NCBI GenBank assembly: GCA_001897515.1
Contig: MKTA01000019.1
Span: 165,726 to 229,725, forward strand
Source: Bacteroidetes bacterium 41-46
Lineage (GTDB): Bacteria > Bacteroidota > Bacteroidia > Bacteroidales > UBA932
Length of the DNA stretch: 64,000 nt
Direction: 5' to 3'
The notes beneath the pieces are model-generated. The model was given only the letters and a program-made list of their open reading frames with translations, ran no database searches and had not been told where the DNA came from. The translations under genes were made by a program, and so were the position numbers. The first letter of the stretch is position 1. The number at the start of each line of letters is the position of its first letter. This document shows, piece after piece, positions 26,260 to 36,419 of this stretch.

Positions 26260-27378
26260 ATGAAAAAGCTATTTTTTCTTTCCGCACTCTTAACATTAAT
26301 AACATTTTTAAATCCGTTAAGAGCCATGTCAGAGAGGGCAGCACTTGACTCTATTTTACCGGTCAGAGGTTTTTGCATCGCATTGCCTACTCCGGACAGG
26401 ATGGATGAGTTTGTAAAATTTATTGAGACAGAGCTAGCCCCAAGGCACGTTAACACTCTTGTACTAAGAGTGGAATACAAATACAAATGGAAGAGCCGGC
26501 CTGAACTCATAGACACTCTTGCCCTTTCAAAAAGAGAGGTAAAGAGACTTCTAAAAGTATGCAAGCAGAATAATATCAAGATGATTCCTCTTATTGATCT
26601 GCTGGGGCACCAGTCAGGAAGAGGAGGGCTCAACATGTTGCTTAAAACATATCCGGAGTTTGAAGAGACTCCGGCAGAATTTAGTAACGACCCTGCAAGA
26701 CTGCCCATGAACGGATTCAACATGAGAAGCTACTGTCCAAACCATCCCGATGTTCACAAAGTAGTATTTGACGTCGTTGATGAGATTTGTGAAGTATTTG
26801 AATCAGACATTTTCCATGCAGGAATGGACGAGGTCTTTGATATTGGCAATGACAAGTGCCCAAGATGTGCAGGCAGAGATAAGGCGGAGCTTTTTGCTCA
26901 GGAGGTCTGGACAATCAGAAACCACCTTGCCTCAAAAGGAAGAAAAATGTGGATGTGGGGGGACAGGCTGCTGGACGGACGGACAATAGGACTTGGCAGA
27001 TGGGAGGGTAGCTACAACAATACTCACAGGGCCATTGACATGATTCCCAAAGACGTAACAATATGTGACTGGCACTATGAAAGAGCAGACGTGACTGCAG
27101 CTCTCTTTGCGATGAAGGGAATAGACGTAATGACCTGCCCCTGGAGAAACCCTCAGGCAGCAGTTCTGCAAGTAGAAGATATGGTAAGGTTCCGACAAAA
27201 TACGGCAAAAGTAATGAAGCCAAGATTCAGAGGCGTGATGCACACAGTCTGGTCAAACGTTGGGACATTTCTGGACGGGTTTTATGGCAAAAATGAAGAT
27301 AAAAGCCAGGGTGACCAGACACCTTGGGAGGCTTTCAGAAGGATGTATGACCGAATTGCCTTATTACCTGAAGAGTAG
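26260..27378 (+). CDS. Secreted GH20-like beta-N-acetylhexosaminidase domain protein
   Basis: A 372-residue protein with a signal peptide (about 1-24). The TIM-barrel shows the GH20 Asp-Glu pair D190-E191 in FHAGMDEVFD and the early IPLIDLLGHQ strand. It lacks the N-terminal GH20b domain of full-length hexosaminidases, making it a compact form. The likely substrate is a GlcNAc- or GalNAc-containing glycan. Its last 44 bases overlap the convergent GH5 gene. Confidence 0.82.
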   Translation: MKKLFFLSALLTLITFLNPLRAMSERAALDSILPVRGFCIALPTPDRMDEFVKFIETELAPRHVNTLVLRVEYKYKWKSRPELIDTLALSKREVKRLLKVCKQNNIKMIPLIDLLGHQSGRGGLNMLLKTYPEFEETPAEFSNDPARLPMNGFNMRSYCPNHPDVHKVVFDVVDEICEVFESDIFHAGMDEVFDIGNDKCPRCAGRDKAELFAQEVWTIRNHLASKGRKMWMWGDRLLDGRTIGLGRWEGSYNNTHRAIDMIPKDVTICDWHYERADVTAALFAMKGIDVMTCPWRNPQAAVLQVEDMVRFRQNTAKVMKPRFRGVMHTVWSNVGTFLDGFYGKNEDKSQGDQTPWEAFRRMYDRIALLPEE

Positions 27379-28618
27379 AGGAATCAGAGACAAATACTGA
27401 GTACAGGCCCTGGGGTTCTTGAGCCGGATCTCCGGTGTATGGGTCTCCTTTTTTCCAGTTGTAACTTCCCGTCACAGAGCCGGCAAATCCACCCCAACCC
27501 CAAAAATTTCCTCCTACAAGAGCCCCTCCCTCCGAGGAGCTCTTTTTTATCCTGTCTATTACAAATTTGTAATAAGCATCCCTTGCCCTTACTGTACTAT
27601 TTCTGGAAAATGAAAATCCATCTCTTGGATAACCGAACTCTTCAAGAACAAGGGGCTTTCTTAGATTTTCAGCTATTTCAATATGAATTTTCATATAGGT
27701 CTCCGTTTCGGTTATTGAGTTGGCAAGCTTCTCTTCTATACTGTCTTTTGATGCCCATCCCCAATTGTACGGCCATATGTGCATATTGAGATAGTCAATA
27801 TTCTCATCTGAATGTATTCTCTTATATAAATCAATATCCACCTCACATCCATACAGCCCTTCACTGCCTGTGGATACCATGTGGTTTTTATCAATTGACT
27901 TAATCAGAGCAGCCACATCAGTCAGCCAGTTGTAAAAAGCCTCCTTCCCCTCATCAGAGAATGCTCTGGGCTCATTGGCTATTTGCCAGGAAAATAGAGC
28001 GGCATCCTCTGAATAAGGCCTTCCGGTTATAGAGTTAACTCTTGACACAATAAATTTAACATGGTCACTAAACATTGCCTTACATGAATCACACGCTACA
28101 AATCCAGCAACGTAGTCCCTGAATGGGTGCCATCCGTCAATATTTGGTATTGGGGCTCTACCTTCTCCGGACCACATTAGATACTGTGAGTATCCCCCTG
28201 ACCACTCCCATGAGTTTCCCAGGTATAATACAGCCATCATTTCCCTCTTTCCAAGCTCTACCATAAGTTTATCAAGTCCTCTCAAAAGGGTGTCGTTATA
28301 TACTCCCGGTGTTTTCTGTAAAACAGGCTCAATTTTGGAGTGTACACCCGCTTCTCCCTCTGCCCCAACCAAAACTCTGATATTGTCAACACCCAGGCCT
28401 TTTAATAAGTCCAGCTCCTTAAAGAGCCTTAGTGTATCTCCCCCCTCGCCCTCTGACGCAAGGATAGCAGCATACCACATATTTGCCCCCATAAAGCTGT
28501 ATGGCTCTCCGTTAACAATAAACCTCGTACCCTCTGTATGAGCAAATCTGCTCTCTTTGGAGAGGATAGTACATCCGATATTACAAACCAGTAACAGAAA
28601 CCATATATATCTATTCAT
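27335..28618 (-). CDS. GH5-like beta-mannanase lipoprotein
   Basis: A 427-residue protein with a lipoprotein-like signal (NIGC, Cys16). It has the GH5 family mannanase layout: FMGANMWYA at the start of the barrel, acid/base Glu216 in QIANEPRAF, MHIWPYNWGW, and nucleophile Glu328 in VLEEFGYPRDG. The predicted role is hydrolysis of beta-1,4-mannosidic bonds at the cell surface. It is the downstream partner of the transglutaminase-like gene, with a 4-base ATGA overlap, and overlaps the GH20 gene tail to tail. Confidence 0.85.
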   Translation of the reverse strand: MNRYIWFLLLVCNIGCTILSKESRFAHTEGTRFIVNGEPYSFMGANMWYAAILASEGEGGDTLRLFKELDLLKGLGVDNIRVLVGAEGEAGVHSKIEPVLQKTPGVYNDTLLRGLDKLMVELGKREMMAVLYLGNSWEWSGGYSQYLMWSGEGRAPIPNIDGWHPFRDYVAGFVACDSCKAMFSDHVKFIVSRVNSITGRPYSEDAALFSWQIANEPRAFSDEGKEAFYNWLTDVAALIKSIDKNHMVSTGSEGLYGCEVDIDLYKRIHSDENIDYLNMHIWPYNWGWASKDSIEEKLANSITETETYMKIHIEIAENLRKPLVLEEFGYPRDGFSFSRNSTVRARDAYYKFVIDRIKKSSSEGGALVGGNFWGWGGFAGSVTGSYNWKKGDPYTGDPAQEPQGLYSVFVSDSSTLQVIRQFGHTSF

Positions 28619-31128
28619 AGTTTTTTAGAAATTTTAATCAGCCTCTCACCTGCTCCAATTGAATAGCCACCAATATTATATACAATGCGACCAAAGGTAT
28701 CTGCAACTACAACAAATGGAGAAGGATAGGGCATTTTTACCTCCAGCCCGCTATATATTGAATTTGACAGATTTCCACTTTCATCCTCTATAAAAATAAA
28801 ATTATCAGGGAGCTTTTCGTTGGCAAATTTCTCAAGAGCCAGTTTTAAAGAGTGCCTGTCAGGATATACAAAAAAGATCGCCCTGCCCCATTTTTCAAAT
28901 TCATCTTTGTACTTCATAATATCATTTACCATATGTACTCCGGGCTCATGATTATGCTTAAGAAGCACCATAATAAAGTAGCCCCTGCCACTTCTTTCAA
29001 TTATTGAAGCATCAACACTCATATTGCCTATAACCCTTAATTCCTCAGTATCCTCTCTTAAAACCAGCTGAATATTTGTTTTAACTCCCTCTGTAAGATT
29101 GAAAAAGTGTGCTCTTGCCAAAACCTTGCCATCTGCCATTCTTGTTCCGGAGGTAAGCAAGGTGTATCCTGGTGAGAGATTTACATATCTGCCCTCATCA
29201 AAGATGCTCTTATATGAGTTTGTCCCTTCAAAACCCTCCCTACCCCTGAATGACAAAAGTCTGAATCTCTTTCCATCAAACTGAGAGATTGAGAAATGGC
29301 TTTCAAACCTTGGATTCTCAACTACTCCTCCGCTGTAATTAAGAGACAAATAAGCAGGATCTGACTCAGAGACGGAGTCATATGTAGGATTACGATTGAA
29401 ATTAGCCACTCTCCATAGACCATCCATTTTATATTCCGGCTGTGAATTAAGGGGATTTAGCCTTGATGGGATTCCAAATGTCCTGCAGAGAGCTACAAAA
29501 AGGATATCTCTGGAATACTCATCCGCCAAACCCATTCTCCAAACACCTACAGGAGATATAGGAATAAACTGTGGATTAAGGCTGTTATCAACTCTTATTC
29601 CGGAGAGAATTTTCTCTACAGCCAGTGGATCTCCATGGAGCGTATCTGCACCTGGCAAAGACTTAAAGAATCCCCTCCAGGAAGTTAAAAACTCTCTTCC
29701 TACCCTTGGAGAGACTATATATGGGTCTGTTTCACCAGCTTTAATATTTGCCAGATGGTCATTCAGAACACGTGAGCTTACATCCTTTATGTCTTTTGCA
29801 GTAAGCGAAGTGATTATTGCCTCACCTGTTACACTGCTTCTCTCATCAAATTCAGACCTAAATTTCTCCACCTCATTTATAATACCTCTCAGCTCTTTAA
29901 CTCTTAAAACTCTTATTGAATCCTCCCTTGCAAGACGTCTATTATTATTCTCAATCTGTTCAGGAGTAACATTGTCAGTTTTAGACCTTTCATCAGGAGG
30001 TGAAATACTAAACTCTGCGATAAACTCTTCGCCAATTACCCTGTCCATGATTATTTCACCGCAATATTCAGCCTCCCGGGGAGAGATCATTGCAATCCCA
30101 AACTTCTCCCCTTTGTGCGCCCTAACAACAATATCGCCCAAACCCATTCTGGCATTGACAAAACCCTTTGAATCACTAATCCTTCTTATTGCTGGCCAAA
30201 ATTCTGAATAATTATAAATACAGAACTCAACGGCAGCTCCCTCAACAATCTCTCCTCCCGGATCCTTTACAACAAGCTTAATAGTGGATACCGGTGCATA
30301 GTTCTCAGTAACATTAATCTCTGCAAACAGATCTGTCTGCTCAATAACCTCCTCAGTTCCTGTGTATTTTCCGAATACCCTTGTATGCATCAGGAGGGCT
30401 CTTGTAGCTGATGAAGTAAACCATGCCCTGTTAAGTACAGGCTCAGGTTCACATGCTCCAATATAGTACCACTCTCCATCGGCCCAAGCCTCTACCCAGG
30501 CATGGTTGTCGTCAGTATGTGCCCATCTTGGAGTATAAACAAGCCTGGCAGGAATGCCAACAGCCCTGAGGGCAGCTACTGTAAGAACCGACTCTTCACC
30601 GCAACGCCCCTCTCCATTCCTCATCGTTGCCAGTGGAGAGGAGGTCCTCTCATCACTTGGAGCGTAGGTAGCATATTCGTGGCACCAATGGTTAACCTCC
30701 AGTATTGCCTCTTTTGCTGTGAGGCCGGCAACCCTTGGAAAAAGCTCGCGGAAAATAACAACTCTTGAGCTGTCCAGAGTTTCATTGTTAACCCTTAAGG
30801 GAAGAACAAAGTGCCTGAATATCTCATTCGGTACATCTTTCCCCCATGGAGACTCTTTTCTGGTCTTTATTGCAATTTTAGCTGCATCTTCAAATATTGA
30901 GCCGTCGTAATCGCTGATATCCCCAGCAGGCATATATGCGAAAAGAAATTTAAGAGCATCTTTCAGCTCTCTGTTTTGGGATGTGTCAACAACAAGAAAG
31001 AGGCTCCGGTCTCTGACCAGAAGCCTCTTTTCATTAAAATCCCTGTCAGTAAGGTTCACTGAACAGGAGTGAAGAAGTAGTGTTGATAAAACAAAAAAAA
31101 CTAGTACTAGGACTTTAAACTTATTCAT
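28615..31128 (-). CDS. Transglutaminase-like lipoprotein with C-terminal thioredoxin-like region
   Basis: An 837-residue lipoprotein (lipobox LLHSC, Cys22). The transglutaminase-like core at about 135-235 has Cys176 (GRCGEESVL), His209 (DDNHAWVEAW) and GEWYYIGACEP. A carboxypeptidase-regulatory-like segment follows at about 275-360. A second, degenerate transglutaminase-like stretch (DILFVALCRTFGIPSRL) occurs in the middle. The C-terminal 130 residues look thioredoxin-like without a CxxC. Such proteins are thought to act on peptides or glycoproteins outside the cell; the substrate is unknown. It is translationally coupled to the GH5 gene. Confidence 0.82.
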   Translation of the reverse strand: MNKFKVLVLVFFVLSTLLLHSCSVNLTDRDFNEKRLLVRDRSLFLVVDTSQNRELKDALKFLFAYMPAGDISDYDGSIFEDAAKIAIKTRKESPWGKDVPNEIFRHFVLPLRVNNETLDSSRVVIFRELFPRVAGLTAKEAILEVNHWCHEYATYAPSDERTSSPLATMRNGEGRCGEESVLTVAALRAVGIPARLVYTPRWAHTDDNHAWVEAWADGEWYYIGACEPEPVLNRAWFTSSATRALLMHTRVFGKYTGTEEVIEQTDLFAEINVTENYAPVSTIKLVVKDPGGEIVEGAAVEFCIYNYSEFWPAIRRISDSKGFVNARMGLGDIVVRAHKGEKFGIAMISPREAEYCGEIIMDRVIGEEFIAEFSISPPDERSKTDNVTPEQIENNNRRLAREDSIRVLRVKELRGIINEVEKFRSEFDERSSVTGEAIITSLTAKDIKDVSSRVLNDHLANIKAGETDPYIVSPRVGREFLTSWRGFFKSLPGADTLHGDPLAVEKILSGIRVDNSLNPQFIPISPVGVWRMGLADEYSRDILFVALCRTFGIPSRLNPLNSQPEYKMDGLWRVANFNRNPTYDSVSESDPAYLSLNYSGGVVENPRFESHFSISQFDGKRFRLLSFRGREGFEGTNSYKSIFDEGRYVNLSPGYTLLTSGTRMADGKVLARAHFFNLTEGVKTNIQLVLREDTEELRVIGNMSVDASIIERSGRGYFIMVLLKHNHEPGVHMVNDIMKYKDEFEKWGRAIFFVYPDRHSLKLALEKFANEKLPDNFIFIEDESGNLSNSIYSGLEVKMPYPSPFVVVADTFGRIVYNIGGYSIGAGERLIKISKKL

Positions 31129-31420
31129 TATACTCTTGATTCAACTGCTTTTGGTTCTGAGCGCGGAGTTTTTTAGCCTTCTCTCTCTCTTCATTTATAA
31201 GGTTTTCGGCAAACCCTACCAATGCAACCAGAATAAAAGCAGCAGAGATCCAAATATAATAGGTCCAGTCCGGTCCATCTCCCCTCTTTTGAGGACTGCT
31301 TGCTGTTTCATGCACTACAACATTATTACTTGCCAGCACCTCCGAATTTTTTGGATTATTGGCCGTCAAGGGTAGTACGAACGCAAGAAACAGGATAAAT
31401 ACCGTAATCTGCCTTTTCAT
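31121..31420 (-). CDS. Small single-pass membrane protein
   Basis: A 99-residue protein with a signal peptide (about 1-21), one membrane helix (about 54-72, YYIWISAAFILVALVGFAENL) and a charged, coiled-coil-like tail rich in Glu, Lys and Gln. I do not recognise the family. It overlaps the transglutaminase-like gene by 8 bases, so it is likely the first gene of that operon and may tether or assist the lipoprotein. Confidence 0.75.
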   Translation of the reverse strand: MKRQITVFILFLAFVLPLTANNPKNSEVLASNNVVVHETASSPQKRGDGPDWTYYIWISAAFILVALVGFAENLINEEREKAKKLRAQNQKQLNQEYNE

Positions 31421-31508
31421 AAAGGATAAGTAATCTTATAGTGTAAAATTAACTTTCCTTTCTCTATAAATGAGCAAATATTGGTGAATACCCGATTATT
31501 CCCCTATT

Positions 31509-32318
31509 CTACCCTTCGCTTAAAGCCGCTCCTATTGCTGTTGCAAATTCGCCATCCTGAGGAAATTCAAATTTGATTTTATACATATTTGAGATGTTCT
31601 CAAGAATCTTTTGTCCAATCTGATTTCTGCTTCCATTACCCGTAACCAACACACAATTAGTATGTCTGCTCCGGGCTGCAAATACAGAGATAACACCTAT
31701 AACCTGAAAAACCATATTGATTATACCAATTGCAATATCCTCCTTCTGTGCAGTGTCAAGCATCTTACCAAAGTTGGCAGCAGTTGCAGTTTTATCAAGG
31801 AAGCTGATCTCCTTTTCTGAGATATCGCCAATTAAAAGGTCAACCTGGTCCAGATCTCCCCTCTCTGCGAGTTTAAGAATATTTTCAAAAACCGACGTCT
31901 TAATAAGCTCTTTTGACAATCCGGTAATTGTACCTCCTCCCACTCCGGTTCCACCCAGGTGGAGTATCCTGTCCTTAGAGGCCTCAATAATAGATGTTCC
32001 CGTTCCTATATTGGCAATAACTACCGGATCCCTTTTTGCAAGAAACATTCCTCCCAAACCTATTGCGTGTATCTCATCAATTTTATGAGTAGTTATACCA
32101 AAAATCTCTTTGTTTATATTTACAGAACCTGCTCCGGTAATAATAATCTTCTCTACAGAGGAGATGTCAAAATTACTTTCAAGAATCATCTTCCCAAGCG
32201 CACCTGTGGCAGATGTAACAGCATCAAAAGCCCGGGTTTTTATTGTTTTTATAATTTCTCCACCCTCAACAGCGACAGCCTTTGTAGTGGTACTTCCTAT
32301 GTCTATTCCTATTATCAT
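31509..32318 (-). CDS. coaW: Type II pantothenate kinase
   Basis: A 269-residue ASKHA-fold kinase that phosphorylates pantothenate in the first step of CoA synthesis. Phosphate-1 motif GIDIGSTTTKAV is at residues 3-14; the CoaW signature NIGTGTSII and LGGTGVGGGTI follow, and the C-terminal DGEFATAIGAAL is typical. The length matches bacterial type II (Fumble-like) enzymes. It stands apart from its neighbours, so it is probably transcribed alone. Confidence 0.9.
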   Translation of the reverse strand: MIIGIDIGSTTTKAVAVEGGEIIKTIKTRAFDAVTSATGALGKMILESNFDISSVEKIIITGAGSVNINKEIFGITTHKIDEIHAIGLGGMFLAKRDPVVIANIGTGTSIIEASKDRILHLGGTGVGGGTITGLSKELIKTSVFENILKLAERGDLDQVDLLIGDISEKEISFLDKTATAANFGKMLDTAQKEDIAIGIINMVFQVIGVISVFAARSRHTNCVLVTGNGSRNQIGQKILENISNMYKIKFEFPQDGEFATAIGAALSEG

Positions 32319-32377
32319 TACTGGAATTAATTAGAAAAAACTTGTCAAATATACTCAAATCAACAATACTGCATAAA

Positions 32378-33457
32378 TTATTTCAGCACCCAGTCGTGAA
32401 TTGCCAAAGGCTCTTTATTCCCTAAAAAGAGGATAGCCATATCATTAATTACATCATGTCCTGCCGCACTGTTTGTGAAATAGACCAATATCCGCTTTGG
32501 TTTTCCCCTGCCTTTTGGAACAATAATGAAGAGAGCTTTAAAGTTTCCGTTATCTCCCCAGTGGAATACAATATCACCAAGCTCTCTGTTCTTCTCAATA
32601 CCAACTCCCAATCCCCAGAAGATTGTATTGTCACACTCCCGTGGCCTCTCAGGGTATCTTACAGCATTAATAACCGGTGTGAAAAGCTCCCTGGATGCCC
32701 TTTTGCCAATTCCAACACCTTCAGTTATTGCTGAGAGAAATTTAATATAATCCCCTGCTGTGGTCCTTAATGTATAGGCCGAGTTAGCTCTCGGAAAACT
32801 CCCTACCCCCCTGTTGACACCCTCTCTTGTGTACCCGGATGAAGCCAGAGAGTCATATCGGTCCAGCCATATATAGGAGGTAGAGCTCATACCCAAAGGG
32901 ATAAATACCTCCTCCCTTGCAATCTCTTCAAGACCACGACCTCTTATATTCTCGACAGCTCTCTGAAGATACGCATAGGCCTCGCCTGAATAGGAGAAGG
33001 CGGAATCCGGCCTGAACCTGAATGAGATTTTTGATGCTGGCCAATCGGCAGATCCGGGTGAGAGTGCCCAGTTGGGCAATCCACTTCTATGTGAGAGAAC
33101 TATCCTTGCGGTAAGCAATGATGCATAACCCCAGTTATCAAATCTGTCAGCGTCTGCATAGCGGACAAGTGGGGCGTCCAGGTCTATTTCGCCCCTTTCA
33201 GCCATTTTCACAACAATGTATGCAAACAGAGGCTTGCTTAGAGATGCTGCCTGAAAAACTGTTGAACAATCCTCTCTCTCCATAACCCCGTCAGCAGTTG
33301 CCACTTCATATAGCGAAACTCTTTTACCCTCTGAATATGCAACCTGAATCAAAGGGATGGACGAGCGAGAAGCAATCTCCCTGATTTTTTCAGAAGAGAA
33401 AGCAGTTTCTGAAAACAGAAAAAGAGGAGAAATAGCAAAAAAGAGATATTTAAGCAT
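32378..33457 (-). CDS. Secreted serine hydrolase, class C beta-lactamase fold
   Basis: A 359-residue protein with a signal peptide (about 1-20). The active-site motifs are S72-L-S-K75 (QAASLSKPLF), YSGEAYAYL in the YxN position, and FHWGDNGN for the KTG strand. The YSG and HWG variants are usual for esterase or peptidase relatives, so antibiotic resistance is not implied. It is divergent from the Rossmann-fold gene at 33512, with 54 bases between. Confidence 0.9.
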   Translation of the reverse strand: MLKYLFFAISPLFLFSETAFSSEKIREIASRSSIPLIQVAYSEGKRVSLYEVATADGVMEREDCSTVFQAASLSKPLFAYIVVKMAERGEIDLDAPLVRYADADRFDNWGYASLLTARIVLSHRSGLPNWALSPGSADWPASKISFRFRPDSAFSYSGEAYAYLQRAVENIRGRGLEEIAREEVFIPLGMSSTSYIWLDRYDSLASSGYTREGVNRGVGSFPRANSAYTLRTTAGDYIKFLSAITEGVGIGKRASRELFTPVINAVRYPERPRECDNTIFWGLGVGIEKNRELGDIVFHWGDNGNFKALFIIVPKGRGKPKRILVYFTNSAAGHDVINDMAILFLGNKEPLAIHDWVLK

Positions 33458-33511
33458 AAAATAGCATTTGCCCGTAAAGTTACTATTTTTACATAAGCAA
33501 TTATTCGGAAG

Positions 33512-34174
33512 ATGAAAGCATTGATCATAGGAGCCACCGGTCTTACAGGAGGTAAAATTCTAAAAGAGCTGTTAGATAACCCCTCTTTTACAGAGATTGT
33601 CTCATTTCAAAGAGGAGCCTCTGTAGTTAAACATCCAAAATTAAGGGTAGTTATTACTGACATGAGAGATCTGAGTGCCGTAAAAGATCTGGTAAAGGGG
33701 GATGTGCTTTTCAACGCTATGGGAACTACTATTAAAAAGGCAGGGAGTAAAAAAGAGCAACAAAGAGTTGATAGAGATATTCCAATAGAGTTTGCCAGGA
33801 TGGCTTCAGAGTCAGGGGTAAGTCTTATGTTGAATGTCTCAAGCATTGGAGCATCCCTCAAAAGAGGATTCTATTTAAGGACAAAGGCCGAGATGGAGCA
33901 TGGCACATCAGAGGCTATGGGTGGCAGGGTGATCCACTTCAGACCCTCAATCCTGCTGGGAGAGAGGAGCAGAAGTGATTTCAGGCTGGCAGAGAGAGTG
34001 TCGGGATCATTAATGTATCTGGCTGCACCATTGATGAGAGGAGCACTTAAAAAATACCGGGGCATGGATACCGGAAAACTGGCAAAGGCGATGGTAGTGG
34101 CCTCCCTTAAACCTGAAAATCTTCAAAGCATATTATATTATTGCGATATCGTCAAAATCGCTGAAGAGCTATAG
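33512..34174 (+). CDS. NAD(P)-binding atypical SDR (HTATIP2-like)
   Basis: A 220-residue Rossmann-fold protein. The nucleotide-binding motif GATGLTG is at residues 7-13, an Asn-Ala-Met-Gly segment follows (VLFNAMGTT), and the YxxxK pair is in FYLRTKAEME. The pattern is that of the TIP30/HTATIP2 group of atypical short-chain dehydrogenases. The substrate is unknown. No operon partner is obvious downstream because the next gene is broken. Confidence 0.85.
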   Translation: MKALIIGATGLTGGKILKELLDNPSFTEIVSFQRGASVVKHPKLRVVITDMRDLSAVKDLVKGDVLFNAMGTTIKKAGSKKEQQRVDRDIPIEFARMASESGVSLMLNVSSIGASLKRGFYLRTKAEMEHGTSEAMGGRVIHFRPSILLGERSRSDFRLAERVSGSLMYLAAPLMRGALKKYRGMDTGKLAKAMVVASLKPENLQSILYYCDIVKIAEEL

Positions 34175-34227
34175 GATAATTACACTTTTATAGCTATATT
34201 CGGTTGAACAATCTAAAAATACTGGCC

Positions 34228-35639
34228 ATGAAAAGAATAGCCGGTCTTATAATGAGGGCAATTCTATTCGCCGCTCTTCTGTTTTCACTTTCAAGTTGTG
34301 AAAAGGATTCAACCTCCTACTCAATTCAGATTTTCCACGAAGCTATACCCGGGAGTAAATACCATGGGCCAAACGGCACCTGGTGGGGATATAATCAGAG
34401 TAAAATTGTCAGGAAGGGGGCCAATGTATTTATGTATGTCATAGAGAACGAAAACCTTGACATTAACCAGAATCCTAACGCCTCAAACCCTTCCAAAATT
34501 GTTCTTTACGGAAAATATGGTGAGGGAGCCTGGACAAAAGGTGCCTCATTAAACACTTCAAGACCAGGAAATATTTTGATAGATTCTCAGGGAGCTGTCC
34601 ATTTAATTGTATTTGAACCCACCTACACATCACCTGACGAGAACGGCTCATATGGCCGGCTGGTTCACTATGAATTCTCCGGGGCACAACAGGGGAATAT
34701 TACAACATATACCAGAACTATTATTCAGGACAATGACGGGTTTAAAGATGGAGAGAATGTAAATATAAGAATTGGAGCATCAATATCAGAGGATGACAAC
34801 ATAGCAATATCTTACGGCTTGTTCCGTTCAATGAGAGTCTGGCATAAAAAGAGAGGAGAGGCCCCTCAACACCGGTTAAATACCAAATAATCAGGTTCTT
34901 TGAAAAAAGAGGTAGCGGTCAGTGGAGCAGCACCATAATAAGCGACCAGAGAACTCATTCTCTCGCTTCAACCAGGAGTCAGCTAGTGGAGAACTGCGAA
35001 ATTATGGAGGATAACTCAGGTAAAATACACCTTGTTTACCAAACTAGACTGGACCCGGGAGATCAGTGGAAGAATGCATTCTATCATGATATAATAAGCT
35101 CCGGAATAAAAACATCAAACGCGACGAGTGGTCCCGGCAACAACGGTTCATGGATGCGACTGGTTGAGGCCGGCGGTGAGATATTCTACCTTTGCAGTGC
35201 CTGGGACAAACTATACATTAAAAAAGGCGCTAACGGGAAATACGTAAAACTTGATGTTCCTGCTGTTGACGGGATGTATATTTATACAAGCGCCACAAGA
35301 GGAGGCACAGGCAGAGGAGAAGCCTATCTTGATATACTTATGCTTTGTGGCAGTAGCAGTGCATATCCAAACGCAAAAAACTACTATGTCAGAATATTAA
35401 AATCGGACCTGGAAAAACTTGAATAAGAGGCAAACTATTTTTCTGAGGCTGGAAATCACTCTCTGAAGAAAGGAGGAACAGTTAATCTTGTCTGGCGTAT
35501 AGGGGCTGGTGTAACTGATGTCTGTACGACAATCATTGTAGATAACAATGGAAACAGAAGATGGGACTGCGGAGTTGACGAAATGAATTTTGAATGTCCA
35601 CCGTCGGTTAAATATATGTGGGACTTTATTGTAGAATAA
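34228..35639 (+). pseudogene. BNR-repeat-like lipoprotein gene, frameshifted and with an in-frame stop
   Basis: The gene starts at the ATG at 34228 with a lipoprotein signal (LFSLSSC). The frame runs to TAA at 34888-34890, but coherent protein continues in the next frame from about 34863 (KYQIIRFFEKRGSGQW...). Adding one C to the CCCC run at 34862-34865 restores a single frame. This second frame meets TAA at 35424-35426, then continues in the same frame with ordinary sequence (EANYFSEAGNHSL...) to TAA at 35637-35639. The intact protein would be about 470 residues and resembles secreted BNR/sialidase-fold lipoproteins. The family call is tentative; the lesions are visible in the sequence. Confidence 0.75.
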
Positions 35640-35654
35640 TTAAATGTAAAAAAG

Positions 35655-36419
35655 ATGAAAAAAACATTCACAACTATTGCATTTCTATTGATGATGCTTC
35701 CTGTGCTGCTATACGCACAGACCATTCCAAAGACAATGAATATTTACGAGAAGAACGGTACTCTAACCAAGATTCCGCTTGACAGAATTGAGAAGATAAC
35801 TTTTGACGGGCCACAGATTGGGTACAACGACAATGTTGTACGTGACGGGGATGGTAACATTTATCAGGTTGTCAAGATTGGACACCAGGTATGGCTGGCG
35901 TCAAACCTTAGAACAACAAAGTATAATGACGGAACTCCCATCCCTAACATAACAGTAGGAGCTGAGTGGAACAAAGCCAGAACCGGTGCATACAGCTGGT
36001 ATATGAACAATGCCGACAACAAGGAGGTCTATGGAGCTTTGTACAATTGGTATGCAGTTGCGGAAGATAAAATCTGTCCGAAAGGATACCATGTACCAAG
36101 AAAAGAGGAACTTAAGGCCCTGGTAGAGACAGTTGGATATGCACAACCTGGAGCCAAACTTAAGGTAGCCGGAACTCAATACTGGAAGAACAACAAACCA
36201 GAGACTGACAATTCAAGCGGTTTCAGCGCACTACCCGGAGGAGGGAGGCAGCTTAACGCAGCATTTCAGGGAGAGGGGGCAACAGGAAGATGGTGGGCAA
36301 TTGATGCAGGGTCTGCAGATTATGCCGACTTCCTGATTATGTACGACAACAGCAACGCTGCAAACTTTATGGCTGCAAACAAATGGCTTGGAGCTTCAGT
36401 TCGCTGTGTTAGAGATTAA
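35655..36419 (+). CDS. FISUMP-domain secreted protein
   Basis: A 254-residue protein with a signal peptide (about 1-21, LLYAQ). The Fibrobacter succinogenes major paralogous domain occupies about 58-254: VKIGHQVWLASNLRTTKYNDGTPIP, YSWYMNN, YGALYNWYAV, CPKGYHVPRKEEL and the final SVRCVRD. Cys residues in the domain probably form disulfides. These are surface or secreted proteins of unknown function in Bacteroidota. It follows the broken BNR-like gene by 15 bases and ends overlapping the GHL10 gene by 4 bases. Confidence 0.92.
   Translation: MKKTFTTIAFLLMMLPVLLYAQTIPKTMNIYEKNGTLTKIPLDRIEKITFDGPQIGYNDNVVRDGDGNIYQVVKIGHQVWLASNLRTTKYNDGTPIPNITVGAEWNKARTGAYSWYMNNADNKEVYGALYNWYAVAEDKICPKGYHVPRKEELKALVETVGYAQPGAKLKVAGTQYWKNNKPETDNSSGFSALPGGGRQLNAAFQGEGATGRWWAIDAGSADYADFLIMYDNSNAANFMAANKWLGASVRCVRD

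Noticed and set aside
34986-35426. Separate 146-residue gene
   Set aside because: Its start would be a GTG inside a frame that stays open upstream and continues the preceding protein; it is the middle of one broken gene.
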